This document shows positions 25,571 through 37,959 of a stretch of DNA of 64,000 bases, in pieces. Positions within the stretch are counted from its first letter, which is position 1. Each line of letters begins with the position of its first letter. The notes under the pieces are model-generated. The model searched no databases. It worked only from the letters and a program-made list of their open reading frames with translations, and was not told where the DNA came from. The DNA lies in assembly GCA_013399115.1 (NCBI GenBank), contig VXAA01003159.1:11367-75366 (forward strand). The letters run 5' to 3'. Source of the DNA: Anseranas semipalmata. Taxonomy: Eukaryota; Chordata; Aves; Anseriformes; Anseranatidae. The position numbers and the translations under genes were made by a program.

Positions 25571-26787
25571 GCCTAATAATAGTGGTAAATTGATCTAATA
25601 AAGGCACATATGGTTAGCAAAATATATGTCTTCTGCTATTTGCATTATACCTTTATGCCAGGTGATGCTTAGCGATATAAATGCTATGGTAACCTAAGAT
25701 AAACTTGCTTTACAATTTACAGAAACCTGACAAGTGGTATATTGCAATGCATCCTGATGTCCAGGAGATAGGTAAGATAGGTACTGACCCACTCTCCATT
25801 GTTCTTTGGAAAATGTTATTCTAATCAGTTTAAAAGTGATAAAAGAGAATTTATAGTGAGTTTGGTATGGACAACCATCTAATGAAAAAAAAAATAAAGA
25901 AAAACTATCTAAAGAAGAAGCAGTCTTGTGTCAGAAAGAGTGTGGTATTTTAAAGAGCATTACAGATGGATGTAGATATTCAGTATCATTCTTTAGTATT
26001 ACACAGCTGAAGTTTGAGATCACTACATGAGTCTCTCAGGTGAGCACTGTTATTAATTCCAACACTTGTTCAATAATGCTGCTGAAAAACTACTTTGTTT
26101 CATATTTCTGCTGACTTTATTTTGTACTGTCTCTGGGAGATGCATTCCATAGAGCTTTTGTGTTAACTTGGCTGCAAAGAAGATTCTGCTATAAGATTTA
26201 CTGATTTAGAAATTTACAATTTCTAGATTGTAAGGGCTTCTGCAGTATTATTTCAAAATCATTCCTACTAAAAATTGAAACAAAATGAATTTCAGAAGCA
26301 TTTTCTTTTTTGTAAGTGAAGCTGTCACAAAATGTGAAACAAGTACAATCATGAAATAATTTTTAATGGGAGCACATGTAGCATTCTGTTTTCTGAAAAC
26401 AAAATAAGAAAAATATTGATATTAGAAATGTTTTCACTGGATCCCTTCTTTTCAAAGTACCAGAGATGCAGAGGCATTTTCCCGCGCTGTGAATATACCT
26501 TAGACAATAAGTAGTTGTTTATTTTCTGTCTCCAGCATTACTGCTTAGACTGACTGGTTATGGCAATCATCGCTTGCTGTTTTAGAAATGGAGCAGAGAG
26601 CTCTGCTGCTTCAATGACAAACATTCGGTATTTTGTCTCTGAAACTGTACTGTTTCCATTTCACCTCTTTCAAAGTATACATATGTTAATAGTGGTCCCT
26701 AAACTTATTTGATGCTTTCTTTGGTATGGATCAGTGTTCACACATCATTTTCTTTAATTCTCCAGTGTATCCTTAGCAGTAGTCTTT

Positions 26788-26871
26788 CACTTCCTCCCTC
26801 CCTCCTCTCTTTCTCTCACTTCTCTCTCCCTCTGTCTGTCTTTCCTTTTCCTTTTTCTGTTTATTTATTTA
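26788..26871. repeat. CT-rich simple sequence
   Basis: Almost pure pyrimidine on the plus strand with CCCT, CTCT, TCTG and CTTT units. The serine/leucine-rich plus frame 26709-26894 is a by-product of this tract. Confidence 0.75.
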
Positions 26872-29800
26872 TTTTAAGGGTAATCTTACAATGATGACAA
26901 CTTTGTTTTTAACACCCTGTAAAAATGATATTTCTCTAAAGGACCTCAGTGCTGTGCCATGGTTTGTGACCAATGTATCCTATTTTACTTTTAATAAAAG
27001 AAAGATTGTTATCTTCTTTTGGGCATATTTGTTAGTCTTTACGCGTTAGGATCTTTGGTTCGAATGCTTTGTAGATTTTAAGTGTCCTTAGTTGCAGTGA
27101 CCCCAAAACACCTTTTAAGATTTTAACTGTGTTATTTGCAAGACCTGTGTTTTGGTGTTAGTTGAGTTCTTAATGGTAGAACTAACTTTGCTTGCTAAAA
27201 TGTTTCTGGATGTAGCAGACCATACAGGGTGCAGATGGTGGAATGAGGGAAGCAGATAGTAATCTCAAGAGACACTAGAGTATGTCTATAATGTGCAGTG
27301 CGCTGCTGTGAAGAAATCCCGGAGCTCTGAATGAGATGGAAGCATTATGTCATGCATGAGGTAATTGAGGACCCAGGCTTGGCACCGCTGGATATCATGT
27401 GGATATATTAGTACTCTTGGCACTAATTCAGGCATCTCTAACATAGCGCTGCTATGAAACATCTGTTCTTAATTTCCTATCCATTTTTAATCTGTGGGAT
27501 TAATGCTGTGTACTGAGGAACTACTGTGCAGGCTGTATTCCATATAACTGGGAGGGTAATCTGGATTTGTGCAAGTGTGTGGATGTTTTAAAAGTTTAAA
27601 TGACAGTCACGTGAAACACATTTTCCTCTGTGAAACGCTGTCAAGCCATAGTAGTTTACAACCATTGATTTCTGGAATTTGGTTGTAAAGGAGAATGGCT
27701 CTGAAGCAGTATGTCTCTGTCCCACCGCAGACCTTCTTGCAGCTGCTGGACAAGCTGAAAGCTAGACCTTGACCTGCAGAAGGTCGTCTTTGAGTCTGTG
27801 GGACTTGGCTCACCAGCCATGGTTGAGTTTCAAAATTTCCTTTTAAATCAGTCATACAGATTCAACCACAGTTCAAACAAACATTTTTTTTTCTTTGCTT
27901 TTAGTAATCACCATAAGTAAATTCCTGGAGCTGGAGGGTGGCTGGCAGCATAGAATGGGTCAAAGTAGTAATTGCAAATGCATTACCTGAGCAATTCTCT
28001 ACTTTTTCTTTCCACAAATTGTTAGAGGAAATAATCCCAATATCTCTGAGTGTACATAATTATTAAAGCCCTTACCAGATGATTTATGTAAATACATTTT
28101 AGCCTGTGGCCCTGTGGACAACACATTGCTTCCCTTTTTTGTATGGTGTGTTATCAGCTAAGCCAATACTGTTGATCTGCATTCTAATATTTCCGAAAAA
28201 ATGGGATAATCATTAGTATGAGCGTATAATGATAGTACACATTTTGATTATATTTGATAATATTTTGACTAGAATTTATTTTCAGTAAGCATGGACAAGA
28301 GTTTGATACCAGAAATAGCCGTAAAGCAACCATTCTTTTCATTATACTGTTAACAAATATTTTTTTAAGTCAGTGGGGTTTCTTCATTTTACATCAGAGC
28401 AGGGACTGTCCTATAAGCTCTTTCTTCAGTTTCCGTCTTTGAGATCAGCCATCTGCTTCAGACAGAAGATGTCAGAAACAATTGCTATGCTGCAGCAAAG
28501 TGTTTTCTTAAGTACTCCAGATTTATTTTTGTTACAGCTAATCATAAAAAGAAATGTGCAGGAGCTAAATCAAATAAAGAGGGATTCGGAGGCAATAAGT
28601 ATTTAAAATTGTTGGATAATATTGTGAAGTTGACATTCAGGTTGTATGCATTTGTCAGTACCCACATATTGTAAAACATTACAATTTATACATACACAAA
28701 CTGCACACGTTATAAAAGCATAACAATATTTTTCTTTCATGGTTCTACTGACATGAGAAAAATACTTCAGATTCCCTATCACAGCCTACAGTGTCATCAG
28801 CCGTTACTCTTATAAAATATACCTCTGTGCAGAGCAATGGAATATAATTTAGTTTATGCTCCATCTTACTCTTTTTTCAGTGTATGAAGAAAGATATGTT
28901 CATAAGCCATAGGTAAGCAAAAGAACTGGCATCTCTTAACAGATCCTTGGCTTCAGACTCACTGCCATGGATGATGCCATTTGTAGAGCATTGCCCTTGG
29001 GCTCAGCTGCTGACTGAAGGGATTGAAGCTGGCATCTGCTAGCCATTGTTTCGTCCTGTAACATCCAGTTTTTAGTAATCTGTACAACAGACGTAGGTAC
29101 ACCACAAACTAAAAGGTGAAGAGTGCTCTTATTTTGCTTTCTTAGAATTTTATATCCATCATGTGTTCAACTTCTATGATACAAACCAGATGAAAATGTA
29201 TATGAATATTCACCTCTGAAATTTCAGCCTTCACTACCACTCAAGTAGCAGTAACAATACATTTTAAATGAATATATCTAACTATCCTGTGATTAAATAG
29301 GATTATTGCTGCTGGTTAGTAACTTTGCAGCTATAGCTGTGTTCTTGATGATGACAACCTCCCATGTTGTGCTCTTTTTGCATTCTAGCACTTCAGCATT
29401 GCTGAAAATTTTATTTAATACAGGTAAGAAACTGTAGAACTGAGCAGGTTTTTATGACAGAAAAATAATTCAGTATTTTCTTCAAACAATATTTAATTCT
29501 TCAACTATTAATCTTCATTGAAATGTCTGACACAATTCTCTACATGATCAAAATTCTGTTTGTCAGGGTATAACTTTTTACTTGACATATTAACTATGCT
29601 CCCTCTCTGTTTTCTTCCTTCTCTCTTTCCCTCTCTTTCTCCTTTCAGCTGAAACAGTTTAAGTTTCTGTTAGGATAAATGGTCACAATTTTTGAAAGGT
29701 AGTCTCAGTCTTAAGATGATTCCTTTAGAAATTCTCATGCTTTTTATTCTTTTTCCTCCTGTATCCTCGAGTAAATCATTGAAGTCTAATAGAAATAGAT

Positions 29801-31328
29801 GACTAGCTGACAGGTGAAAAAGGTCTGTCTAATCAGCAGGCAGTGGTTCTCAAATATTTTAAGCAAGGCATCAGCATCTGTTTGGTCAAACAGAGTTCCA
29901 GACCTGCTTCAGTGAACTCGGAAGCAGTCAGTTGTAACCTCTCTCATTTTTCTCAGAAGTGTTTGGGAACTCACTGCTCAAGTAGTACATGCTGAAGTTT
30001 AAGATTAATTGTCTTTTTCTTATTGTCTTTTTTCACCTCTTCAATCATCTGATCTTCCGAAGATGTCTTGAGATCCATTCTGAGCCTCCATTTTTAAGAT
30101 GGATGTGGCTATCTGGGAAATGCATCATTTGTGCATTTAGGAGACAGTTAAATAGCATGCAGAGTTCAGCCTGCATGTACAAAAGTCCACAGAGTCATAG
30201 CATGGTTAAAATTCAGGTGTAGCATCCTGTCCCCTTCCCCTGATGCCCCTATTAATTCCAGAACAACTTCCATCATGACAATGTAAGCATTTCAAAATGC
30301 CGTTAGGTTTCCATTATTGCTATCTCTAAGGAAAGTAAGGCACACTTTGAGTCTATGTGCATTTCATGAAAATGAGTGATTATAAAAGACCGCATCCAAA
30401 TGACCTTGGCAGATGTCAACACCAGCATTGCTGATGCATTTAAGTGCCTTTTCTAAGTGGGAGTCATCAGCTATGCAATTATCCAGTAGTCAAGGAAGAA
30501 ATTTTTTTTTCATGCTAAGTGAATGATACAGGACTTGCAGAGCTTTACTATGTGGTTACAAGGTTATCATGCCATTACTCCTCAGATCCCTGATGTCAAA
30601 TTCTGCATGTGTTTTTTTGTAAGGCTTCATCTTGGAATTTTTATCAAAAGTATAGAGAAGGTGAAAGTTAAATGTTCTATCATCCTGACAATAGTATCTT
30701 GAAATATAATAAAAACAACCTGTTGAAGGTACAAACCTTTATAACTTATATTTATTTTAATGGAATATGCAATATAGGTAATTTGGAAAATGAATTCAGA
30801 GTTCTTGTTTGGAAGTGCTTTCTATTTGCCTCAAGACTTTCAAAAAATCACTTTTTGTTTCCCAGTTAGAGATGGGTTAACTTAAAAAATGTTTTGAAGT
30901 TGGGCTTCAGTGCATGAAGCATGAGAAACTGCACATTCATCCTAATGCATCCAAGCCAATTTCGTCCATAAATCATGACTGGAGGTCTCACAAGACTAGG
31001 CTTAGATTTGTAATATATCTCGATTCCTCTACGATGAGGATATTTTAAGACTTTATACACCCTTGACTGGCACATTACCTGTATGAAATATCAAAGCTGG
31101 AATCTTTCTTTCTAGTGTTTTCTTTTATCCTGGTGTTAATAACCAGAGCTTGAGCAGTTCCTATTTTTCGAATGTGAGTTTACTTAAATCACACATTGTC
31201 CATTATTAACATTAGCACAGGGGTATGAGGTGAGACTTGTCTGAGATTGCTCTTTCTTGTTATAAACAGAGCAGTCAGTGAGTGCGGTCTGCTTTTATCC
31301 TTAGTCTATTTTTTGTTCACAATGATGT

Positions 31329-31351
31329 AAAAAAAAAAAAAAAAAAAAAAA
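31329..31351. repeat. Poly-A tract
   Basis: A run of about 23 A followed by GTGTTAGC. It may be the tail of a plus-strand retroposed copy, but the 5' flank shows no recognisable retroposon body. Confidence 0.8.
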
Positions 31352-31898
31352 GTGTTAGCTGGAATTAAGCTACAGTGCTATCAGAGATATTTGTAGCACA
31401 GACCAGTGCACAGTTTGTCACAAATGTCAGACTCTGACCCCAGGACCAGAACAGACATGGGTCATGAGTCAGGTGAATTAGCAAACCTGTGTGGAATCCC
31501 ACTCAGCAGGTGTCTGCAGTACAAGTAGCTTCCTCTCATGAACAGGAATATTAATTAATTAGACATCCTATCAGAAAATCACCCCCTAAACAGTTATTTC
31601 TGGATGTCTTAATATCCCTCCACAATCATGTTAGAAGCCATGGCAACAACATCACTAAACATATGGGAAGCTTATCAATGGCTTTCTGTGAAATTTAGGA
31701 GCTTTTAAGGAGCTGAGTAAAAATAATTGCTTGTAGTCTAAATGCTTACTTTAAATGTTGTGTTTGATGTCTGCCAGGATAAAGGGATAGACTGCATATG
31801 TTGTTGTTGGCCAGAATATGTATGATGTGGATTAGAGATGAATGATGAGTAGGAACAAAATACTTCTATTCTTCAATTTCAGAAGTGTTGGTTATCTT

Positions 31899-31966
31899 TT
31901 TTTTTTTTTTTTTTTTTTAATTGGGCTTGCTGATAACCTTTTTGTGCGTGTGTGTGTGCGTGTGTG
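31899..31966. repeat. Poly-T plus (GT)n cluster
   Basis: A T run at 31899-31918, then a short spacer, then GTGCGTGTGTGTGTGCGTGTG-like alternating sequence. The plus frame 31842-32057 that spans it is low-complexity and not credible as a gene. Confidence 0.8.
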
Positions 31967-32593
31967 TTTCAAAGCAGTTCTATCTCATGGACCAAAACTG
32001 CTAAGTAACAACTGCAAGTTTTTAACACTGAATTTTGCAAAATTGGCACAGTTATAGTTATGTAACTAATAATGATAATTATGGTTAGATAAATACAATG
32101 TGAATTTCTTAATGCTACTTTAGTCAGTAGCTTTCAAAAGAGGATTTTAAGTATCTAAAATGAAAGAAATCTGACACATCATATTAGACTGATCTACAAA
32201 TCTTAGGTTTGATCAAAGGCAGTCAGAAATACAGGTGAACAAAATGTCTTTGATGTCTAAAGTAAAGGTTGACATGTATCTGTTATACTCAACACTGAAA
32301 GGTCCCTGAATAACTCCATAAAAAATTAGTAGAAACATTTTTTTTTTTTTGTTAAAGAACAGTTAGTGGATATACATATATAACAAGTATATGAATAAAT
32401 ATAACCTACTTGAAGGGAGTCCCTGTGATTTGTGTAAAGGGAGAATTTGTTTCTCGAAGAGTTCAACAAATGTGTCTAAAAGTGGTCTAGTTGATATAGT
32501 GTACTGGATTTCTTCTATACTTCTCGATGCAACTCTCACCAAAGACTTTTAAGGAACCCAGGCAGTCATTTCAGAAGGTCATTAAGTTAGTCA

Positions 32594-32663
32594 TTATATA
32601 TAATTTTTAATATATATAATTAATTTTTTAATATATATAATAATTTTAATATATATAATTTTT
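32594..32663. repeat. AT tandem repeat
   Basis: Imperfect tandem copies of a unit like TTTTTAATATATATAA. It lies just upstream of the old CR1 copy starting near 32690. Confidence 0.85.
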
Positions 32664-32689
32664 AAAGAATTAGACTAAAGGACAGGAAT

Positions 32690-33760
32690 ATGCCTTCCTT
32701 GCAAGGAGGGAGATCACAATGAAGCTTCGCAAGGGTTCTAACCTGGAACCTGTGCTGTTCAAAACAGTCAAAAATGACCTCAGAAAGAAAGATGAGCAGT
32801 GAGATGGGAATATTTGCTGATACAAAGTTATTCACAGCAGTGACAGTGAGAAAGCACTGAATAATTACAGAAGGACATTATGAAGCTGAGTGACCAGCTA
32901 ACAAAATGGCTTATAAAATTCATTGTAGGCAAATATCAAGTGATGTACTTAGGAACAAACATCTTAATTTTGCATACAATATAATGAACCTTGAAGTGAC
33001 TGTTACTACTCAAGACTGAGATTTCGTAGCAATATTAGGTTGTCTCATTAAAATATCAGCTCAGTGCTCAATAGCAGTCAAGAAGGCATACCAAATATTA
33101 GTAACTACTGGAAAATAAATAGGAAATCAATCAAAGAACCTTATTATCCTGCTGATCACATACTGCATTCCATACTGGTCCCCTCATCTCAGATTATTTT
33201 TGCAATTTGAAAGACAAGAAAACAAGGACAAGAGAGGAGTGATGGAAGTATAGGAAGGCTTCCCTTTGAAGACCAGCTAAGTAGGCTCGGACTCTCCATT
33301 TAGGAAAAAAACGGTCATTTAGAGGAGACATGTTAGTTTGAGTGGTGAGGAGTAGGTAAACATGGATGGTTTATTCATTGTCCTTTCTAACATGAGAATG
33401 AAGGGCCTCTGAAGACCTGGCTAAACATGTACAAGAGCAGGTATTTTTCACTCACTGGGCAGCAGACCTGTAGCATTTCTTGCTGAAAGATATTATGCAT
33501 GCAGCAGGCTCAGGGGAAGAATAAGTAAGGACTTGGAAAAGTAGTACAATAAGGACTGCTAAACAGATAAAGCACAACAAGCTCACTAAATTTTTCAAAC
33601 TAAACTAATTTGGATTATGGGAAGTGGTGGTGGATGGAGGACTCAGGTGTGATTTGTCCTTTTTACTTTTCCATTAGCAACTTCTCAGGGCCACAGAAGG
33701 AGACAGGATACTGAAGTGACCAGACCCTTTGTCAAAATCAGTTCTTGTTTTCTCATATTG
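32690..33760 (+). mobile_element. Old CR1 LINE, 3' part of ORF2 and 3' UTR
   Basis: Plus-strand order follows the 3' half of an ancient CR1. A GGGAATATTTGCTGATACAA-like start is followed by an ACAAAGTTATTCACAGCAGT segment, GGACATTATGAAGCTGAGTG, then CAAAATGGCTTATAAAATTC (ancestral pattern ACAAAATGGCAGATGAAATTC) and AAATATCAAGTGATGTACTT. A CTCAGTGCTCAATAGCAGTC segment and a TACTGGTCCCCTCATCTCA segment follow. Near 33690-33730 the tail pattern GAGACAGGATACTG ... GACCAGACCCTTTGTC corresponds to the family's GACAGGATACTGGGCTAGATGGACC ending. All frames are broken. Its divergence suggests an old copy, from a group shared more broadly among reptiles and birds. The start is approximate. Confidence 0.8.
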
Positions 33761-34130
33761 TGAATTCAACTCCTAAGGTGCCTAATTTTTTGGCAGTAAG
33801 TTCCCTGCACTGCTTCTGAGAAGATGCAAAAGTGCATTGTAGTGGAAAAGAGCTCAGAATCATAGAATGGCTTGAGTTGGAAGGGACCTTAAAGATCATC
33901 TGGTTCCAACCCTCCTGCCATGGACAGGGATGGCACCCACTAGAACAGGTTCCCCAGGGACCCATCCAACCTGGCCTTGAACACCTCCAAGGTGTTCATC
34001 CACAGCTTCTCTGGACAACCTGTTCCCGTGCCTCACTGCCCTCTTCCTCCTAACATCTAATCTAAATCTCCCCTCTTTTAGTTTAAAACCATCTCCCTTT
34101 GTACTGTCACTGTCTGCCCGAGCAAAAAGT

Positions 34131-34210
34131 TGCTCTCCATCATTTTTATAAGCCCCCTTTAAGTACTGAAAAGCTGTAATAAGGTCTCCCTGGAGCCTTC
34201 TCTTCTGCAG
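34131..34210. repeat. 80-bp segment duplicated around gaps, copy 1
   Basis: Identical, as read, to 34592-34671. Both copies are the same stretch of the same CR1 and both abut N characters, the pattern of unmerged overlapping contigs. Confidence 0.95.
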
Positions 34211-34211
34211 N

Positions 34212-34432
34212 GGGGGAGGGAGGGAGGGGAGAGAGACAGAGACAGAGAGACAGAGAGACTAGCCTGGATTTATGTTATTTTATTTAAACAATCACAAAAA
34301 CTGATTCTTCATACTCTTGGGTGTAGTCCCTGCATATTTTCTCCATATTTTAAGAAGTTTTCACTATCTCTCCTTGAGTTAATTTTTTTTTTTTTTTTTT
34401 TTTTGCAGTTTATTTGGTCTTTTTTCTCCCTC

Positions 34433-34480
<48 letters not shown>

Positions 34481-34501
34481 CTCCTTTTTCTTTTCTCCCT
34501 T
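34212..34501. other. Misplaced contig island bounded by N
   Basis: It begins with a G/GA/CAGA-rich tract (34212-34258), passes through ordinary AT-rich sequence, then long T runs (34382-34404 and 34437-34480), and ends CTCCTTTTTCTTTTCTCCCT. That end resembles the minisatellite after 34812, so it probably belongs between the CR1 and that array rather than inside the CR1. Confidence 0.7.
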
Positions 34502-34591
34502 NNNNNNNNNNNNNNNNNNNNNNNNNNNNNNNNNNNNNNNNNNNNNNNNNNNNNNNNNNNNNNNNNNNNNNNNNNNNNNNNNNNNNNNNNN
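34502..34591. other. Assembly gap, 90 N
   Basis: A run of N between the contig island and the second copy of the 80-bp CR1 segment. Single N also occur at 34211 and 34812. Confidence 0.95.
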
Positions 34592-34671
34592 TGCTCTCCA
34601 TCATTTTTATAAGCCCCCTTTAAGTACTGAAAAGCTGTAATAAGGTCTCCCTGGAGCCTTCTCTTCTGCAG
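34592..34671. repeat. 80-bp segment duplicated around gaps, copy 2
   Basis: Repeats 34131-34210. From 34672 the CR1 continues where the first copy stopped, so this copy is the one with the correct downstream neighbour. Confidence 0.95.
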
Positions 34672-34812
34672 GCTGAACTTCCCCAGCTCACTCAGCCTTT
34701 CTTCACAGCAGAGGTGCTGCAGCCCTCTGGGCATCCTCATGGCCTTCCTCTGGAGCTGCTCGAACAGGTCCAGATTTGTACTGGACACTGTACTCCTTTG
34801 ACCTGAAATGCN

Positions 34813-35007
34813 TTTTTTTCTTTTTTCTTTTTTTTCTTTTTTTCTTTCTCCTTTCTCCCTTCTTTTTTCCTTTCTCCCTTCTTTTTTCCTTTCTCCCTTC
34901 TTTTTTCCTTTCTCCCTTCTTTTTTCCTTTCTCCCTTCTTTTTTCCTTTCTCCCTTTCTCCCTTCTTTTTTCCTTTCTCCCTTCTTTTTTCCTTTTTCCC
35001 TCTCTTA
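34813..35007. repeat. Pyrimidine minisatellite with 19-bp unit
   Basis: After a T-rich lead-in, the unit CCTTTCTCCCTTCTTTTTT repeats about seven times from about 34850. One copy carries an extra TTTCTCCC insertion. The unit is purely pyrimidine on the plus strand. It directly follows the 5'-truncated end of the CR1, and the phenylalanine/proline-rich plus frames across it are artefacts. Confidence 0.9.
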
Positions 35008-37959
35008 ACCTTATTAGCTCATAACAAATACTTCACAATAATAACTGAATTGATTGGGTGACTAATTCCTGGCTGTCTGGATCCTCAAGACAAATGTTTG
35101 CAGATTCTGTATCAAGATATTCTCAGCTAACGGGCTTGAAATATACATGAAGGTTTCAACTTTCAACCCTTAAGCTGCAGATAGATTTCCTTTGAGACCA
35201 ATAGCAGATAGACTTGCTCATCATCTTAGTACTGGGCCCCCAGTTTTCACCACTAAGGAAAAATCCTGCTTGCTCTTTATTATTGTATTGGCTATAAACA
35301 AATCATAATTAGCTCAGTTACAAAATACCATGAGCAGACAAAATAATGCACAATAAAGTTCCTGACCAAAAACTAAGGAAAGAAACTGATAAGTATGCAA
35401 AAAGGCAGCATTAGGACAACATTATAAAGTGAAGTCAAATCCTCAGGTGATATAGTCTCTCGTGTGCGTTCTGGAGGAAAGCCAAGCAAAATGTGTGGAA
35501 CATACTTACACCGTGAAGACATACTAAAAAGCATAACTAAGATAAAAGGAGGCACATGATTGTTTCCTGTAAAAGAGACTCCTTTATATATGAAGAGCGT
35601 GCATGTTCTCAAGTTGGCTAATCTCTCATATCTTTGATCTTTCTTTACATATCCACCAAACCATTTGAGCTGCAGTAGCTGATCCATTCAAAATGAAAAC
35701 TCATAACATAGGCATAAAGTCACAAACTCCTCATGAATAGCTTAAACTAAGTATTAAGTGTGAGAGCAGAACCTCAAAATGCAAGGTGGGAGCCAACTTT
35801 GGCTGCAGCCATAGTTATGAATTTTTGGTAGGCTTATAAAGTTGATGCTACAACTTGAAGAAGAAACAAAGCAGCTTAACAAGACAATATCGTATACTGC
35901 TTAAAATTTATTCACATTAGTTCATTTTATTGAAGCATTAAACACAAGGAATTAAAGATCTGCTAATTATTCATTAGGAACCACTGCAAAGCAATCTTTG
36001 GTGAAATTTAAGGAAGTGAAAAAGAATAATACATCTACTATGAAACAGTAAGAACAGAAACTGAAAAAGACACCTTAGTAAACAATTTTTAAACCTGCAT
36101 ACTATGCTAGCAGTTCAATATGATGAGTGTAAATGCATGCATTATTAGAATGTTTTACTTCACTGTCTTTAAAAGTGCTTATAATATTGGCAGTTCACAC
36201 AGTGTTGTGGATAAGTACTTATATTGTACAAAATCACATGATACAACTGTTAAAAGAGCTTATAACCTTAGCAGTTTTTAATAAAGTGCATATAATAAAT
36301 ACTTATCAGATTTTTTTTAAAAAAGTTTATTATGAAGATTTGCTTACTTATTTTACTTACTTTAGCTTACTTTGAAATGTTAACTCGGTTCGTTGTACCG
36401 CGTACCTCTAAATTACAAGCTGTATTGAAATATGCTTTGAAAGGAACTTAAAACTGTTGCTCTTTTACCAGCTCTAATCCTCCAAACCCTGGTAATTATT
36501 TTTATATATATAAAAAAAATATGTGTTGAGTCCTTTAATGAAGCTGTTCTATATCATTACCACAGTAAATGAGTCATATTTCAGGAAAATGAGTTCAAAT
36601 GTTATGATAATTTTGAGAAAATATTGATTTGTTACGTACCAAAAATTTCACAAGAAAAATTCTGGAATTTGTAGATCTCAGACTGGATTAATTAGAATTT
36701 CAAAGTTTTCTTGACTGTTGCAACACACCAATTTTTAATCTGTTTTGTTAGAGACTTACATAAGTATAATGTATCTGAGAAAATTTTATTAAATATGCCT
36801 TAGTAATTATTTATAAATATCTACCAATTGATTAAAACCCTGACCAGTCTGGAAAGGAGCAAATGTTTCTAATGTAGAGATGTTCAACTAAATTATGGGA
36901 CCTAGACTAGCAGCTGAGCTGGAGTTTACAGAGACTTCTGAAAAGTGTTTTTGTCCTCTCTCTCTTTCTTTTAATACCATTGTGTCTGAAAAGAGGAAGA
37001 ATAGTAGAATAATGATCTGTTGAGATTTGGGACAAAATGATGGAGATCTCTGTTCATTTATGTGTTTGGCCAAAATTTTCTGTGTGAATTTGAGCAACTC
37101 ACTCCAACGCACCTGAGTTCTTTGTCTCCCCTGCTCCTTATAAGTCTCATGACACTCAACTTTAAGCTCTTTGGGGAACTGAACTCCTATTCTTGTTTGA
37201 GACTTCTATATGCTCTTATGATGCAGACAGTGCTTTTTCTGGAATTTGGATTCAAGTTTGTGTCAGGTTTGATTTCAATCTATATATTCTTGTAACTATT
37301 GTAAAAGCTTGATACCAACTGGATGGTATACATTTTTTTCTTAGTTGCTGCATTACAAGTGTCTTTTATACAGAAACACCGATATATTCTTCCTCTCTCC
37401 TTTCTTCCACATAGTATTGTCTTTTCATTTGTGCTGTAAGCTTTAATTTGAGTGCTCTGGTGAGAATGATAATATATTTAGAGTGATCATGAGGATAATC
37501 AGTAATTTGTTTGGTATCAGAATCTTGCAGAAAGTGAGGGTAGGCTGACTTAGCAATGGTTGAGAGGGACTGGGCCATTTTGTCAGCCTTTTATACCAAT
37601 CAAGGATCATCAAATATAGGTTATGAAAAATCACAGATATGGAGCAAAAATTCAGAGAGGCATTCCACCAATGCCACAAGCAATGTGCTTGCTGCCTTAC
37701 TCCATTAATCAAATTCCTCTCAACTCTTCTAATTCTGTAAAGTGCAATATAATATAAACAGTGATTTATTTCTACATGGCAATATGCTAACTACTGATAT
37801 ATCAATTTAATTTCTTCCTTGCTATTATGGAAAGCCTTGTCATGACTCCTGAGTTAAGGAGTTCGATTTTGCATTTAAATCAGATATTGAACATCTTTGC
37901 TTTCTTTGAGAAATACTACATATTCTTCACAAAATTACAACGTTTATTCTTCAGGCACT

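Larger units (their letters stand above)
25571..32689. other. Long non-coding stretch, no recognised gene
   Basis: AT-rich DNA with short unrecognised open frames of up to about 82 codons and several simple repeats. Segments such as 30220-30480 have the mixed, non-repetitive texture often seen in conserved non-coding DNA, but conservation cannot be judged from one sequence. No RNA gene or young transposon was recognised. Confidence 0.5.
33857..34811 (-). mobile_element. Younger avian CR1 LINE 3' end, split by misassembly
   Basis: The plus strand begins AATCATAGAATGGCTTGAGT, the reverse complement of the classical CR1 3' end, and continues through the reverse complement of the 3' UTR into the end of ORF2. 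Minus-strand translation near 34600-34788 reads RGLQHLCCEERLSELGKFSL then QKRRLQGDLI and FQYLKGAYK, the familiar C-terminal end of the CR1 reverse transcriptase. The element is 5'-truncated at about 34811. It is broken by an intruding contig (34212-34501), N runs and an 80-bp duplication, so its true length is close to 490 bp. The 159-codon minus frame at 34309-34788 is partly N-derived and not a real protein. Confidence 0.92.

Noticed and set aside
27045..27080. GGTTCGAAT suggesting a tRNA T-loop
   Set aside because: The flanking bases do not pair into a T stem, and no acceptor, D or anticodon arms are present.
34309..34788. 159-codon minus-strand open frame
   Set aside because: Partly translated from N, poly-T and a misplaced contig; only its CR1 reverse transcriptase end is real sequence of that element.
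34776..35024. Phenylalanine/proline-rich plus-strand frames
   Set aside because: Translations of the 19-bp pyrimidine minisatellite.
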